Shown: positions 35,107 to 43,896, counted from the stretch's first letter. The stretch: DNA of 64,000 bases from Oscillibacter sp. (GCA_020025475.1 JAHHSA010000004.1:1-64000), one strand, 5' to 3'. Notes: a model not told the origin generated them from the letters alone. Program-made: numbers and translations.

Positions 35107-35706
35107 TTACAGTTCGATTCTGCCTTCCAGCGCCCGCATGACAGTGGCGTCATCGGCAAATTCCAAGTGACCGCCCACGGGGATGCCGTAGGCCAATCGA
35201 GTGACCTTTACGTCAAAGGGCTTGAGCAGCCGGGCAATATACATAGCCGTTGCCTCTCCCTCGGTGTCTGGATTGGTGGCCATGATGACCTCCCGGACGC
35301 CGCCCTTGGCAATGCGGTCCAGCAGCGGTCGAATAGCAATGTCATCTGGACCCACATGGTTCATGGGGGAGATGACGCCGTGCAGTACGTGGTAGGTGCC
35401 GCCGTACTCCCGGCTGCGCTCAATGGCTGCCACATCCCGGGGGTCCGCCACCACGCAGATGACGCTCTGATCCCGTTTTGGGGAGGCGCAGATGGGGCAG
35501 AGTCCCCCCGCTGTAAAGTTCCGGCAGACGGGGCAGCAGGTCACCGTTTTTTTTGCGTCCACAATGGCGTCCGCAAACTCCTGGGCCTCCTCTGTCGGCA
35601 GACCAAGCACATAGAACGCCAGGCGCTGGGCGGACTTGCCGCCAATGCCCGGCAGCCGGGCAAACTGCTCCACTAATTTTTCAAGGGGAGCGGGAAAATA
35701 CTCCAT
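35107..35706 (-). CDS. recR: Recombination protein RecR
   Basis: A 199-residue DNA-clamp protein acting with RecO to load RecA at gaps. The N-terminal helix-hairpin-helix ARLPGIGGKSAQRLAFYVL is followed by the zinc finger CCPVCRNFTAGGLCPIC. The Toprim domain has VVADPRDVAAIE and ATNPDTEGEATAMY. The C-terminal Walker-B-like region includes RLAYGIPVGGHLEFAD. Length is typical. The usual partners dnaX and ebfC are not adjacent; the gene sits beside an IS remnant, which may mark a rearrangement (inference). GAGGAG is upstream of ATG. Confidence 0.96.
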   Translation of the reverse strand: MEYFPAPLEKLVEQFARLPGIGGKSAQRLAFYVLGLPTEEAQEFADAIVDAKKTVTCCPVCRNFTAGGLCPICASPKRDQSVICVVADPRDVAAIERSREYGGTYHVLHGVISPMNHVGPDDIAIRPLLDRIAKGGVREVIMATNPDTEGEATAMYIARLLKPFDVKVTRLAYGIPVGGHLEFADDATVMRALEGRIEL

Positions 35707-35862
35707 GGATACAGGTACTCCTCACTAAACAGTATAACTAAAAAACACATATCAGGCGGGGCAGCAGCCCGCCCATCAGCGCTGATCCGCTCCAGCTTAT
35801 AGAAGTGGGGTGGAAAATACCCCCATCTTATCCCTCGGAAGTTTGGTGATTGTTCTCATCCA

Positions 35863-36507
35863 TCAACCTCTCAGTTCTGCAATGCGGGCACGGATATCCG
35901 CAGCCTTGTAAACAGAGCTGCCAGCCACCAGCACATTGGCGCCAGCCACGATGCAGGTCTTGCAGGTGTCGGGGGCCACACCGCCGTCCACTTCCAGTTC
36001 GCAGGTGGGGTTCTTCTCGTCAATGAGCTTTCGGATAGCCGTCACCTTTGGCATCATATCTTCCATAAAGCTTTGACCGCCGAAGCCAGGCTCCACAGTC
36101 ATGACCAGAATCAGCTCCACTTTCTCCAGGAAAGGCAGCACAGCCTCTGCGGGAGTCTTGGGCTTGACGACAATTCCGGCCTTCTTGCCCTTGGCGTGGA
36201 TCTTGTCGATGGCCTTGTGAATGTTTTCCTCGGTGTCGGACTCCACATGGACGGTCACCAGGTCGGCACCTGCATCGCAGAACTGATCCACGTAGCGCAC
36301 CGGCTCCACAATCATCAGATGGACGTCCAGGGGCAGCGTCGTGGTGGGGCGGATGCACTTCACTACGGGAATCCCAATCGAGATATTGGGCACAAACACG
36401 CCGTCCATCACGTCCACATGGACATAGTCAGCCGTGCTGATTTTCTGGATATCCCGTTCCAAGTTGGCAAAATCTGCCGAAAGAATGGAAGGAGCAATTT
36501 TTACCAT
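35863..36507 (-). CDS. rpe: Ribulose-phosphate 3-epimerase
   Basis: A 214-residue TIM-barrel epimerase interconverting ribulose 5-phosphate and xylulose 5-phosphate. It begins KIAPSILSADFANLERDI, with metal ligands in HVDVMDGVFVPN (Asp) and LDVHLMI (His). Phosphate-binding VMTVEPGFGGQSFM and CELEVDGGVAPDT (catalytic Asp) follow. ATG 36507 is chosen because GAGGTCG precedes it and the longer frame has no homology. Probably transcribed on its own: the redox operon upstream on this strand ends in a terminator. Confidence 0.97.
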   Translation of the reverse strand: MVKIAPSILSADFANLERDIQKISTADYVHVDVMDGVFVPNISIGIPVVKCIRPTTTLPLDVHLMIVEPVRYVDQFCDAGADLVTVHVESDTEENIHKAIDKIHAKGKKAGIVVKPKTPAEAVLPFLEKVELILVMTVEPGFGGQSFMEDMMPKVTAIRKLIDEKNPTCELEVDGGVAPDTCKTCIVAGANVLVAGSSVYKAADIRARIAELRG

Positions 36508-36607
36508 GTAAAACGACCTCATTTCTGATAGAAAAAATATCTGTGTCCGCCGGGTCCGGCGGAGATGTTCCATGCCCAGTGTAACAAACTCTGATTGTAA
36601 AATCAAT

Positions 36608-36638
36608 GAGAAAGGGCCCTCCCGTCGGGAAGGCCCCT
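36608..36638 (-). terminator. Intrinsic terminator of the arsR-trx operon
   Basis: On the minus strand GGGCCTTCCC / GGGAGGGCCC with a GAC loop, followed by TTTCTC, 8 bases after the trxA stop. Confidence 0.75.
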
Positions 36639-36645
36639 GATTCTT

Positions 36646-36963
36646 TTACAAGTTGGCGTCCAAAACGCTCTCATAGGCAGTGCCGGGCATGGCTCCGACT
36701 TTTCGGTCCACCTCCTGGCCGTTTTTCAGCACCACCACCGTGGGGATGCTCATCACACCGAAGCGCTGGGCCAGTGCAGGCTCCTCGTCTACATTCACCT
36801 TTGCCACCAGCACCCTGCCGTCATATTTTTCTGCCAGGGCTTCCATCACAGGTGCCACCATGCGGCAAGGGCCGCACCAGGTGGCCCAAAAGTCTACCAG
36901 TACCAGGGATTTTTCCTGTACGACCGTATCAAATTCCGCCATATTCAAATTACAAATTGCCAT
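36646..36963 (-). CDS. trxA: Thioredoxin
   Basis: A 105-residue thiol-disulfide oxidoreductase with the canonical active site WATWCGPCRM (Cys pair near residues 31/34) and the cis-proline loop SIPTVVVLKNGQ. It keeps cytosolic protein thiols reduced and supplies electrons to reductases. It lies 36 bases downstream of the reductase gene, so it is very probably reduced by that enzyme. It is the last gene of the arsR-reductase-trxA operon. Confidence 0.97.
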   Translation of the reverse strand: MAICNLNMAEFDTVVQEKSLVLVDFWATWCGPCRMVAPVMEALAEKYDGRVLVAKVNVDEEPALAQRFGVMSIPTVVVLKNGQEVDRKVGAMPGTAYESVLDANL

Positions 36964-36999
36964 GATTCATGCTCCTTTATTCTCAGTTGTTGTGTGCAT

Positions 37000-37818
37000 T
37001 TACCCATTTTTCTGGACCTTGCTGGCATACATGGCAGCACTCTGACCTGCAATCAGGCCCTCACCGGCTGCCTTGCCCACCTGCAGAGGACCGCCGGTAC
37101 AGTCACCGGCGGCAAAAACGCCGGGGAGATTGGTAGCCATACGCCGATCCACTGCCACATAGCCATCCTCCAAAGCAATGCCGGGGAAGAGGTCTGTGGG
37201 CGCCATGGTGGGACGCAGCAGGAACACCGCGCTCACCGGCATGGTCTCTCCACCACTGACGATCTCCTGGACCATCTGCTCGCCCCGAATTTCCAGATCC
37301 CGGGGATGGTCCAGGAAGGTGACCTGACAGCCAATGTGCTCCAGGAAGTCAGCCTCCCGGCGGGCGTGATCCGTAAAGCCAGCCACTGCCACAGCCTTGC
37401 CCCGGTAGAGCATGCCATCGCAGGTGGCGCAATAGCTGACGCCCCGGCCCAGGAACTGCTCCTCACCGGGGAACTTTTTGCTCCGTGCAACACCCGCAGC
37501 CAGCACCAGCGCGAAGGCCTCCTCCACATCACTGTCCACAGTGGCAAACCAACGCTCACCCATGGGCATGGCACTGAGCAGCTTCCCCTCCCGGAACTCC
37601 GCACCGGCATCCACTGCGTGCTGATGCAGGGTATTCAGCAGCTCAGGGCCGGTCAGTCCGGGAAGCCCCAGGTAGTTGTCCACCCGCTCTGCCCGCCAGA
37701 GGGGGCTGTCCTCCATGGGATTGGATACCACCAGGACACTGCGGCCCCGGGCACGGGCGTTGACAGCTGCACTCAAACCTGCGGGGCCGCCCCCGATCAC
37801 CAAAACATCATAGGACAT
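37000..37818 (-). CDS. Thioredoxin reductase-like flavoprotein without NADPH motifs
   Basis: A 272-residue FAD protein, shorter than the usual ~305. The FAD site DVLVIGGGPAGLSAAV and C-terminal GVFAAGDCTGGPLQVGKAAGEG are intact, as is the redox pair in SYCATCDG (about 130/133). Where NADPH-dependent enzymes have GGGxSA and HRRxxFRA, this protein reads AVAGFTDHARRE and FLDHPRDLEIRG. Loss of both motifs is known from ferredoxin-dependent flavin thioredoxin reductases described in clostridia, so ferredoxin is the likely donor (inference). ATG 37818 is chosen for its AGGAG spacing; it overlaps the end of the arsR gene by 11 bases. Confidence 0.88.
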   Translation of the reverse strand: MSYDVLVIGGGPAGLSAAVNARARGRSVLVVSNPMEDSPLWRAERVDNYLGLPGLTGPELLNTLHQHAVDAGAEFREGKLLSAMPMGERWFATVDSDVEEAFALVLAAGVARSKKFPGEEQFLGRGVSYCATCDGMLYRGKAVAVAGFTDHARREADFLEHIGCQVTFLDHPRDLEIRGEQMVQEIVSGGETMPVSAVFLLRPTMAPTDLFPGIALEDGYVAVDRRMATNLPGVFAAGDCTGGPLQVGKAAGEGLIAGQSAAMYASKVQKNG

Positions 37819-38128
37819 ACGATTCATACTCCTCTCCAAGAAGCGCCGCCAGCAGGACCGCCGCATCTTCGGAGGCGGCGCGGTAGTAGACCTCATTGCC
37901 CGAGCGCTCCGACGTCACGATGCCGGCAGACCGCAGCTTTTGTAAATGCTGGGAAATGCAGGACTGGCTCATGCCGGTACCCTTTTCCATGCAGCCCACA
38001 TTGCGGCATCCCTGCCGCAGCAGGCCATGCACAATTTGCAGGCGGACCGGATTGGACAGCACTTTCAATAAGGCGGCCCGCTCCTCGTAATCCACATATT
38101 TAACAGTGCAGGTGTCTATGGTCTCCAT
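37808..38128 (-). CDS. ArsR/SmtB family transcriptional regulator
   Basis: A 106-residue winged-helix regulator. The helix-turn-helix is GMSQSCISQHLQKLRSAGIV, with the wing at SGNEVYYRAAS and the upstream helix LLKVLSNPVRLQIVHGLL. Cys residues occur at position 7, in CRNVGC (about 41-46) and in the recognition helix (SQSC). They could sense metals or thiol oxidation, but I cannot match them to a characterised metal site. It heads the operon with a thioredoxin reductase-like gene and trxA, which points to redox control. AAAGGTGG precedes ATG 38128. Confidence 0.9.
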   Translation of the reverse strand: METIDTCTVKYVDYEERAALLKVLSNPVRLQIVHGLLRQGCRNVGCMEKGTGMSQSCISQHLQKLRSAGIVTSERSGNEVYYRAASEDAAVLLAALLGEEYESYVL

Positions 38129-38162
38129 GTACACGCCACCTTTCCAAGTTAACTCTATTTTA

Positions 38163-38176
38163 GATATTAGCATATC
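38163..38176. promoter_or_regulatory. Palindrome upstream of the arsR-trx operon, possible operator
   Basis: GATAT-TAGC-ATATC, an AT-rich inverted repeat about 35 bases upstream of the ArsR start, typical of where ArsR proteins bind. No clean -35/-10 pair could be assigned here. Confidence 0.35.
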
Positions 38177-38263
38177 ATAATATTCTTTCCGCAACTGTCG
38201 TTTTTGCAACAGCATCTGCTTATCCAATCAGATTTCTTTTTCTGTCATGCAGCTTTTTTCATG

Positions 38264-38292
38264 TTGCTTTTACATGTTCAGTCTGGTATAAT
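38264..38292 (+). promoter_or_regulatory. Promoter of tRNA-Gly
   Basis: TTGCTT (38264-38269) and TATAAT (38287-38292) are 17 bases apart, with an extended TGG before the -10. The tRNA begins 20 bases further on. Confidence 0.85.
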
Positions 38293-38311
38293 ACTTGCAT
38301 ATTAAGTTTCT

Positions 38312-38385
38312 GCGGCTGTAGTTCATCGGTAGAACGGCAGCTTCCCAAGCTGCATAGGCGGGTTCGACTCCCGTCAGCCGCTCCA
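38312..38385 (+). tRNA. tRNA-Gly (CCC)
   Basis: 74 bases with encoded CCA. The acceptor stem GCGGCTG pairs with CAGCCGC. The anticodon stem GCAGC/GCTGC encloses TTCCCAA, giving anticodon CCC. The T arm is GGGTTCGACTCCC. It has its own promoter and terminator. Confidence 0.96.
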
Positions 38386-38389
38386 AAAA

Positions 38390-38428
38390 AAGAAGAGCTC
38401 ACGCTTTTGCGTGAGCTCTTCTTTTTTT
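38390..38428. terminator. Terminator after tRNA-Gly (bidirectional)
   Basis: Perfect 15-bp stem AAGAAGAGCTCACGC / GCGTGAGCTCTTCTT with A and T runs on both sides. It can also end transcripts from the SLH gene on the minus strand. Confidence 0.93.
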
Positions 38429-38442
38429 GGATTTCTTCGATC

Positions 38443-38483
38443 CCCCCCTCCCCGACACTCTGATGTCGGGGAGGGGGTTGTTT
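38443..38483 (+). terminator. Second strong hairpin terminator
   Basis: CCCCCTCCCCGACA / TGTCGGGGAGGGGG with a six-base loop and TTGTTTT on the plus-strand side, between the tRNA-Gly terminator and the SLH gene. Confidence 0.8.
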
Positions 38484-38510
38484 TGCGCAAAGAACGTTTT
38501 GTAGAAAAAC

Positions 38511-41048
38511 TTACTTTCTGTACTGGATCATACGCCAGACAATTGCGGAGATATGACCGCGGGTCAGGCTGTTGTTGGGCTTAAAGGTAGAAGTGCCGTT
38601 GGAGAAGTAGCCCTCAATAATGCCAGCCGCATTCAGTGCCTGGATATAAGGATCTTTGGTATCGGTGAATGGCTGCACGCTGGGCAGATTCTTTGTGTTG
38701 AGCTTGAGGGCCTTGGCCGCCAGCTGGGAGACCTCGCCGCGGGTGATAGACTTCTTCAGGTTTACATTGCCGCTGACCAGGCCGTCAGCTTTTGCCTTGG
38801 CCAAATATCCGCTGAACGGAGAATTCTTCACGGTAGGAGCCTGTTCGGAATATCCGGCGCCCAGCATAATCAGCTTCAGTGCTGCACCATAGGACAGGGT
38901 ATTCTTCTCCTTAAAAGTGCCGTCGGAATAACCGTCAATGATGCGGGCATCCGCCAGCTCACTGACGTACTTGTAGCACCAGGTCTTGCTGTTCAGATCC
39001 TTGAAGGTCTTGGCCTTTCCGTTGAGGACACCTACGCACACCTTGCCGGCAGCATAGGGCTTGCCCGCGGCGTCATAGGCAGCATAGGGAATCTCCACAG
39101 AACCCGTATAGCCAGCAGCGGGGACAAAGCGCAGATCGCTCATCTTCCAGGCCCCGCTGTTGTAGCCGTAGACCGTGGTGGTGTCCACTGCCAGAGCGGA
39201 GCTTCCCAGCACAATCTTACCCACATTTGCAGCAGGCAGGGCCAGCAGCCGGATACCGGAGAGTGCAGTACCGGCAGCGTTGGACACCGCGCTGTAGACC
39301 GGAGCTGCAGGGAAGGGAACGGCACTGCCCTTGGGGGTCTGGCCGTAGACTTCCGGAACGACCTTCTTGCTCACACTGATGTAGATGGAGCCGCTGGCAG
39401 AGCGGCCATCGGTTCCATAGGCCGTGAAAGGAATGGAGACACAATTGTTCGTGCCATAAGGGAGATAGAGCAGCTCGCTGAGAGCATAGGCCTGGCTGTC
39501 GGAGGGATTATAGACAAAGGCCTGCTGGCGGCAGTTCCTCACATTGAGCTCCTGCTGGCTGGGGCCGTAAGGGCTGGTCCCGTAGAAGTTGTAGTACAAA
39601 ACGCCCTGGGCGGGAACCCCGTTCAGCATCACATACTGCAAGGTGGAGCCAGGCACCTTCTTGGCATAGAATCGCGCAATATCATTGGCGTTAACACGCG
39701 CGGTATCATTGCCGGTGATGTAATAACGAATATCTGCGGTGGTAGACAGCACATTGGGGATATCATCCTCACCGGTGAAATCGGTGGAGCGGATCACCAG
39801 GGTGCCGTCCTCATAAGTGCGGCTGGTCTTCCATGCCCGGAATTCCAAAACAACGACACTGTCGAAGCTTCTGTCGGCCACAAAGCTTATATCGTCCAGA
39901 TCGTAGTCGCCGTAGGAACTCTCGTTCACGTAGAACTTATAATCCTCCAGAGAAGACGCGGTAAACTTTTCCTCATCACGATACTCATAGCGGTAGTACA
40001 CATCACCGCTGGTACGATTCAGCCCCTCAGCGCCAGTAAACGTCACATAGCGCACATCACTGTAGAAGCGGGTAAAATCACGGACATCAAACACAACTTC
40101 ACGTCCGGGCTCCACCTTGTACTCAATATCGCCCCGGGTGCTGCCGTGGTTTCCGGAAGTGCTGCCGAGGCCCACCACGATTTCCACCGTGACATCCACT
40201 TTCTCACTTTCATCCTTGCCCACCAGCGTGGCATCCAGCTTCAAAACCCCATCGCGAGCGCGGCGATTTGCGGTAAAGGTCAGTGTATCCAGATCGCAGT
40301 CATCATCATACCCGATATCGCGGTAATTATAGTGGAACCATACATTCTTCAGATTCGACTCATCAAAGTCTACACTGGTCTTCCTGGTGTCTGCGGTCAG
40401 ATAGCCGTAATCATCCAGATCACGATAGCCGGTAAAGACCACATAATTCAGCTCACCGCGGGTATATCTGTCCGCACGGAAAATATCCCGGAAGTCCCGG
40501 GCGCGCAGACTGACGGTCTCACCAGCATCCACAGAATAGGAGAGTTCTGAGTTGCTGCTGTGGCTTCCGGAGGAACTGCCGCGGCCAATCTGAATTTCGA
40601 TTGTGCCTGTCATGCCACGGCTGTATCCATCCTCCCCATAGAGCCGGTAGTCCAATGTTACCGTCTGATTGGAGGCATTCCTATTTGCTTCAAAGTACAT
40701 GCCGCGAATCAGATAATCTCCTCTGCCCATGTCGCTGTAACGCTTATAGAAAGTCGCTCCTTCTGCAACTCTCTCAGACACACGAACCTGATCATCGCTC
40801 TCAGAATAATCAAAAGCGTACAGATTTCCGGCAGCATCCAGACCCTGGATATCCGTAAATTCCAGGTAGGTAAAACCGTTTCCATACTGATTTTCAAAGA
40901 AGCGATCATCGATTTCAACTTTCTTTCCAGGATCAACTGTGTACACCTTGTCTGCACTGCTTCTGGCCTCTGCCATAGGCACCAGGCTGAACAGCAGCAC
41001 CAATGCCATCAGGAACGATGGAAGCCGTTTTTTCCTTAAATTTTTCAT
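38511..41048 (-). CDS. SLH-domain surface protein with five tandem extracellular repeats
   Basis: An 845-residue exported protein. A signal peptide (about 1-28) ends near AEARSSADK. Residues about 33-675 consist of five repeats of roughly 120-140 residues. Each opens with a VxPGxxVxxxxxDF-like strand, continues with VTFTGxxxL, and closes with a VxIxVGxGS-like strand. Ser/Gly/His-rich linkers (GRGSSSGSHSS, GLGSTSGNHGS) separate the first three; the last two are more diverged. The C-terminal 165 residues hold three SLH motifs (for example AGIIEGYFSNGTSTFKPNNSLTRG) that attach proteins to pyruvylated wall polysaccharide. Repeat function is unknown; the fold is probably beta-sandwich. AAGGAG precedes ATG 41048. 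Confidence 0.9.
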   Translation of the reverse strand: MKNLRKKRLPSFLMALVLLFSLVPMAEARSSADKVYTVDPGKKVEIDDRFFENQYGNGFTYLEFTDIQGLDAAGNLYAFDYSESDDQVRVSERVAEGATFYKRYSDMGRGDYLIRGMYFEANRNASNQTVTLDYRLYGEDGYSRGMTGTIEIQIGRGSSSGSHSSNSELSYSVDAGETVSLRARDFRDIFRADRYTRGELNYVVFTGYRDLDDYGYLTADTRKTSVDFDESNLKNVWFHYNYRDIGYDDDCDLDTLTFTANRRARDGVLKLDATLVGKDESEKVDVTVEIVVGLGSTSGNHGSTRGDIEYKVEPGREVVFDVRDFTRFYSDVRYVTFTGAEGLNRTSGDVYYRYEYRDEEKFTASSLEDYKFYVNESSYGDYDLDDISFVADRSFDSVVVLEFRAWKTSRTYEDGTLVIRSTDFTGEDDIPNVLSTTADIRYYITGNDTARVNANDIARFYAKKVPGSTLQYVMLNGVPAQGVLYYNFYGTSPYGPSQQELNVRNCRQQAFVYNPSDSQAYALSELLYLPYGTNNCVSIPFTAYGTDGRSASGSIYISVSKKVVPEVYGQTPKGSAVPFPAAPVYSAVSNAAGTALSGIRLLALPAANVGKIVLGSSALAVDTTTVYGYNSGAWKMSDLRFVPAAGYTGSVEIPYAAYDAAGKPYAAGKVCVGVLNGKAKTFKDLNSKTWCYKYVSELADARIIDGYSDGTFKEKNTLSYGAALKLIMLGAGYSEQAPTVKNSPFSGYLAKAKADGLVSGNVNLKKSITRGEVSQLAAKALKLNTKNLPSVQPFTDTKDPYIQALNAAGIIEGYFSNGTSTFKPNNSLTRGHISAIVWRMIQYRK

Positions 41049-41261
41049 GATGTGCTCCTTCCCCGTATATAGGTCTGAATGGGATATATACATACATGTA
41101 ACATACCCGAAAAGGCTTTGTAAGTCATGAACAAATTATGAACGGATTGTTTTTAGAGCGTAAATCCCATGCGCTTTTTGCACTTTCTGAACAGCGCAGG
41201 CCACAGCACAGCTTCAGGTTTGGAAAAGTCTCCGATTTTCGCAAAATACCGCTTATTTTTC

Positions 41262-41290
41262 TTTACAAACTGCAGCATTTTCTGTATAAT
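41262..41290 (+). promoter_or_regulatory. Promoter of prfB
   Basis: TTTACA (41262-41267) and a perfect TATAAT (41285-41290) are 17 bases apart. The start codon lies 40 bases downstream. Confidence 0.88.
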
Positions 41291-41329
41291 ACTATAGTTA
41301 AAGAATTTCTATTAGATGGAGAATATGTC

Positions 41330-42454
41330 ATGGCATTGATTGAATACGACGCATATAAGCAGAAGCTCCGCGATCTGGGTCCGGAGCTGGACAAGCTGGG
41401 CGCTGCCCTGGACATTGAAAGCGCCCGACAGGAGGCTGCACGTCTTGAGGACGAGACTGCCCAGGATGGCTTCTGGAACGATTTGGAGCGGTCTCAGAAG
41501 GTGCAGATGCGTCTGCGCCAGCTGCAGAACAAAGTGAACCGGCAGGAGAAGCTGGTCTCCACCTGGGAGGATCTCAACGTCCTGTGTGAAATGGGGCAGG
41601 AGGCCGATGACGCCGATATTCTGGAAGAGCTGAAGGCAGATTTTGAACAGCTCCAGGAGAAGGTGGAGGAGACCCGGATGACCACCTTGCTCTCCGGTGA
41701 GTACGATTCCAGCAACGTCATTTTGCAGTTCCACGCCGGCGCCGGCGGCACCGAGGCCCAGGACTGGACCTCCATGCTCTACCGCATGTATACCCGCTGG
41801 GCCGAACGCCATGGATTTTCCTACAAGGTTCTGGACTATGAAGACGGCGAAGAAGCGGGCATCAAATCCGCCGCCATCTCCATTGAGGGTGAGAACGCCT
41901 ATGGTCTGCTCAAGAGCGAAAACGGGGTTCATCGTCTGGTCCGCGTCTCTCCTTTTGACGCCAACGCCCGCCGCCAGACCTCCTTTGCAGCCATCGAGGT
42001 CATGCCGGAACTGGAGGACGACCAGTCCATTGAGATTCGGGACGAGGATATTGAGATGCAGGTCTACCGCGCGTCCGGTGCCGGCGGCCAGCACGTGAAC
42101 AAGACCTCTTCCGCTGTCCGTCTGACCCATAAGCCTACCGGTATTGTGGTGGCTTCTCAGCAGGAGCGCTCCCAATTCCAGAACAAGGACAACTGTATGA
42201 AAATGCTGCGCGCCAAGCTGTTGGAGCTGAAAGCGCAGCAGCACGCCGAGAAGATCTCCGACATCAAGGGCGTCCAGATGAAGATTGAGTGGGGCAGCCA
42301 GATCCGGTCCTACGTCTTTATGCCCTATCAGATGGTCAAGGATACCCGCACCGGCTACGAGACCGGCAATATTGACAATGTCATGGACGGCGATATTGAT
42401 GGCTTTCTGAACGCCTATTTGACGCAGCTGGCCACTGGCGAACTGAAAAAGTAA
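41330..42454 (+). CDS. prfB: Peptide chain release factor 2
   Basis: A 374-residue class I release factor that reads UGA and UAA stops. The catalytic GGQ motif is in ASGAGGQHVNKT, and the RF2-type stop-recognition tripeptide SPF is in RVSPFDANARRQTS. HAGAGGTEAQDW is the family core. The reading frame is continuous from ATG 41330. The programmed +1 frameshift found near codon 25 of many prfB genes is absent here (LGAALDIESARQ occupies that place without a stop). GGAG lies about 9 bases upstream. It has its own promoter and terminator. Confidence 0.97.
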   Translation: MALIEYDAYKQKLRDLGPELDKLGAALDIESARQEAARLEDETAQDGFWNDLERSQKVQMRLRQLQNKVNRQEKLVSTWEDLNVLCEMGQEADDADILEELKADFEQLQEKVEETRMTTLLSGEYDSSNVILQFHAGAGGTEAQDWTSMLYRMYTRWAERHGFSYKVLDYEDGEEAGIKSAAISIEGENAYGLLKSENGVHRLVRVSPFDANARRQTSFAAIEVMPELEDDQSIEIRDEDIEMQVYRASGAGGQHVNKTSSAVRLTHKPTGIVVASQQERSQFQNKDNCMKMLRAKLLELKAQQHAEKISDIKGVQMKIEWGSQIRSYVFMPYQMVKDTRTGYETGNIDNVMDGDIDGFLNAYLTQLATGELKK

Positions 42455-42472
42455 ATACAGTGTAAACCCAAC

Positions 42473-42500
42473 AGGGCGCGGCGAAAGCCGCGTCCTTTTA
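42473..42500 (+). terminator. Intrinsic terminator of prfB
   Basis: AGGGCGCGGC / GCCGCGTCCT with a GAAA tetraloop and a TTTTA tail. Confidence 0.85.
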
Positions 42501-42531
42501 TCTGACAGATCTAACGGAAAAGGAGAACAAT

Positions 42532-43896
42532 ATGAACGAAAACCGTGATTCTGAAAACAAAATGGGCGTGATGAGTGAGGGCAAGCTGCTCGTCTCCATG
42601 GCCGTGCCCATCATGATCTCCATGCTGGTCCAGGCACTCTACAACATCGTGGACAGCGTGTTTGTCTCCCGCATCAGCGAAAACGCTTTCAATGCAGTGG
42701 GCCTGGCATTTCCTCTGCAAAGCCTGATGATTGCCGTGGGCGCCGGTACTGGTGTGGGCGTGAATGCCCTGTTGTCCCGTTCTTTGGGTGAACGGCGGCA
42801 GGAGATGGCAGACCGCACTGCCAACACCTCCATTCTGCTGGCAATTCTCAGCGCGCTGGCCTTCGCCCTTCTGGGTGTATTCGGCTCCCACGCGTTCTTC
42901 CAGGCCCAGGCCGCCGACGTGCCGGAGATCGTGGAAATGGGCACCATCTACTCCCAAATCTGCCTGGGCTGCTCCATCGGACTCTTTATGCAGTTCTGCA
43001 TGGAGCGGATGCTGCAGGCCACCGGCCGCAGTGCCCTGTCCATGGTGACCCAGATTGTGGGTGCAGTGCTGAACATCATCCTGGACCCCATTCTGATCTT
43101 CGGTCTCTTTGGCCTGCCCGCCATGGGCGTGGCCGGTGCCGCCGTGGCTACTGTGATCGGCCAGTTGGCCGCCTCAGCCCTGGGGCTCTTCTTTAACCTC
43201 CGCCGCAACCACGAGGTTCACCTCAGCTTCCATCGGATCCGCTTGGACCCCACGGTTGCTAAGGAAGTCTATCGGGTTGGCATCCCCTCCATCATCATGC
43301 AGTCCATTACCTCTATTATGACCTTTGGTCTGAACAAGATTCTTTTTGTGTTCACCCCCACGGCCACTGCTGTCTTTGGCGCCTACTTCAAAATCCAGAG
43401 CTTTGTCTTTATGCCGGTATTCGGTCTGAACAACGGGATGGTCCCCATTATTGCCTATAACTATGGTGCCGCCCGACTGGACCGAGTGAAGAAGACTATC
43501 CGGCTGACTATGGTCACCGCCATCACCATCATGCTGGCTGGTTTCCTGGCCTTTCAGTTGATGCCAGGCACTCTGTTGGGAATGTTTGATGCCTCGGCGG
43601 ATATGCTCTCCATCGGAATCCCGGCCCTGCGGATTATTTCTATTTCCTTCCTGATGGCAGGCTTCTGCATCATCTCCTGCTCCGTGTTTCAGGCCATTGG
43701 CAACCCCATTCACGCCATGGTGGCCTCCATCATCCGCCAGCTGGGTGCACTGCTGCCCGCAGCGTGGCTGCTGGCTCAGTCCGGACAGCTCAATCTGGTA
43801 TGGTGGTCTTTCCCCATTGCAGAGGTGGTTTCCTTTGTCATCTGCTTCATCTTCCTCCGTCACACCATGCGCGCGGTGGCGGAAAAACTCGGATAA
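42532..43896 (+). CDS. MATE family efflux transporter
   Basis: A 454-residue membrane protein of the multidrug and toxic compound extrusion family with about twelve hydrophobic helices in two related halves. The first half begins KLLVSMAVPIMISMLVQALYNIVDSVFVSRI, the DinF/NorM-like signature. GAGTGVGVNALLSRSLGE and the second-half GLNNGMVPIIAYNYGA are diagnostic. These exporters usually use a Na+ or H+ gradient; the substrate cannot be inferred. In an Rnf-bearing cell the gradient could be Na+ (inference). GGAG is about 7 bases before ATG. It is flanked by terminators, so monocistronic. Confidence 0.95.
   Translation: MNENRDSENKMGVMSEGKLLVSMAVPIMISMLVQALYNIVDSVFVSRISENAFNAVGLAFPLQSLMIAVGAGTGVGVNALLSRSLGERRQEMADRTANTSILLAILSALAFALLGVFGSHAFFQAQAADVPEIVEMGTIYSQICLGCSIGLFMQFCMERMLQATGRSALSMVTQIVGAVLNIILDPILIFGLFGLPAMGVAGAAVATVIGQLAASALGLFFNLRRNHEVHLSFHRIRLDPTVAKEVYRVGIPSIIMQSITSIMTFGLNKILFVFTPTATAVFGAYFKIQSFVFMPVFGLNNGMVPIIAYNYGAARLDRVKKTIRLTMVTAITIMLAGFLAFQLMPGTLLGMFDASADMLSIGIPALRIISISFLMAGFCIISCSVFQAIGNPIHAMVASIIRQLGALLPAAWLLAQSGQLNLVWWSFPIAEVVSFVICFIFLRHTMRAVAEKLG

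Noticed and set aside
38553..40550. 665-codon plus-strand ORF opposite the five-repeat SLH gene
   Set aside because: Antisense shadow without a ribosome binding site or domain.
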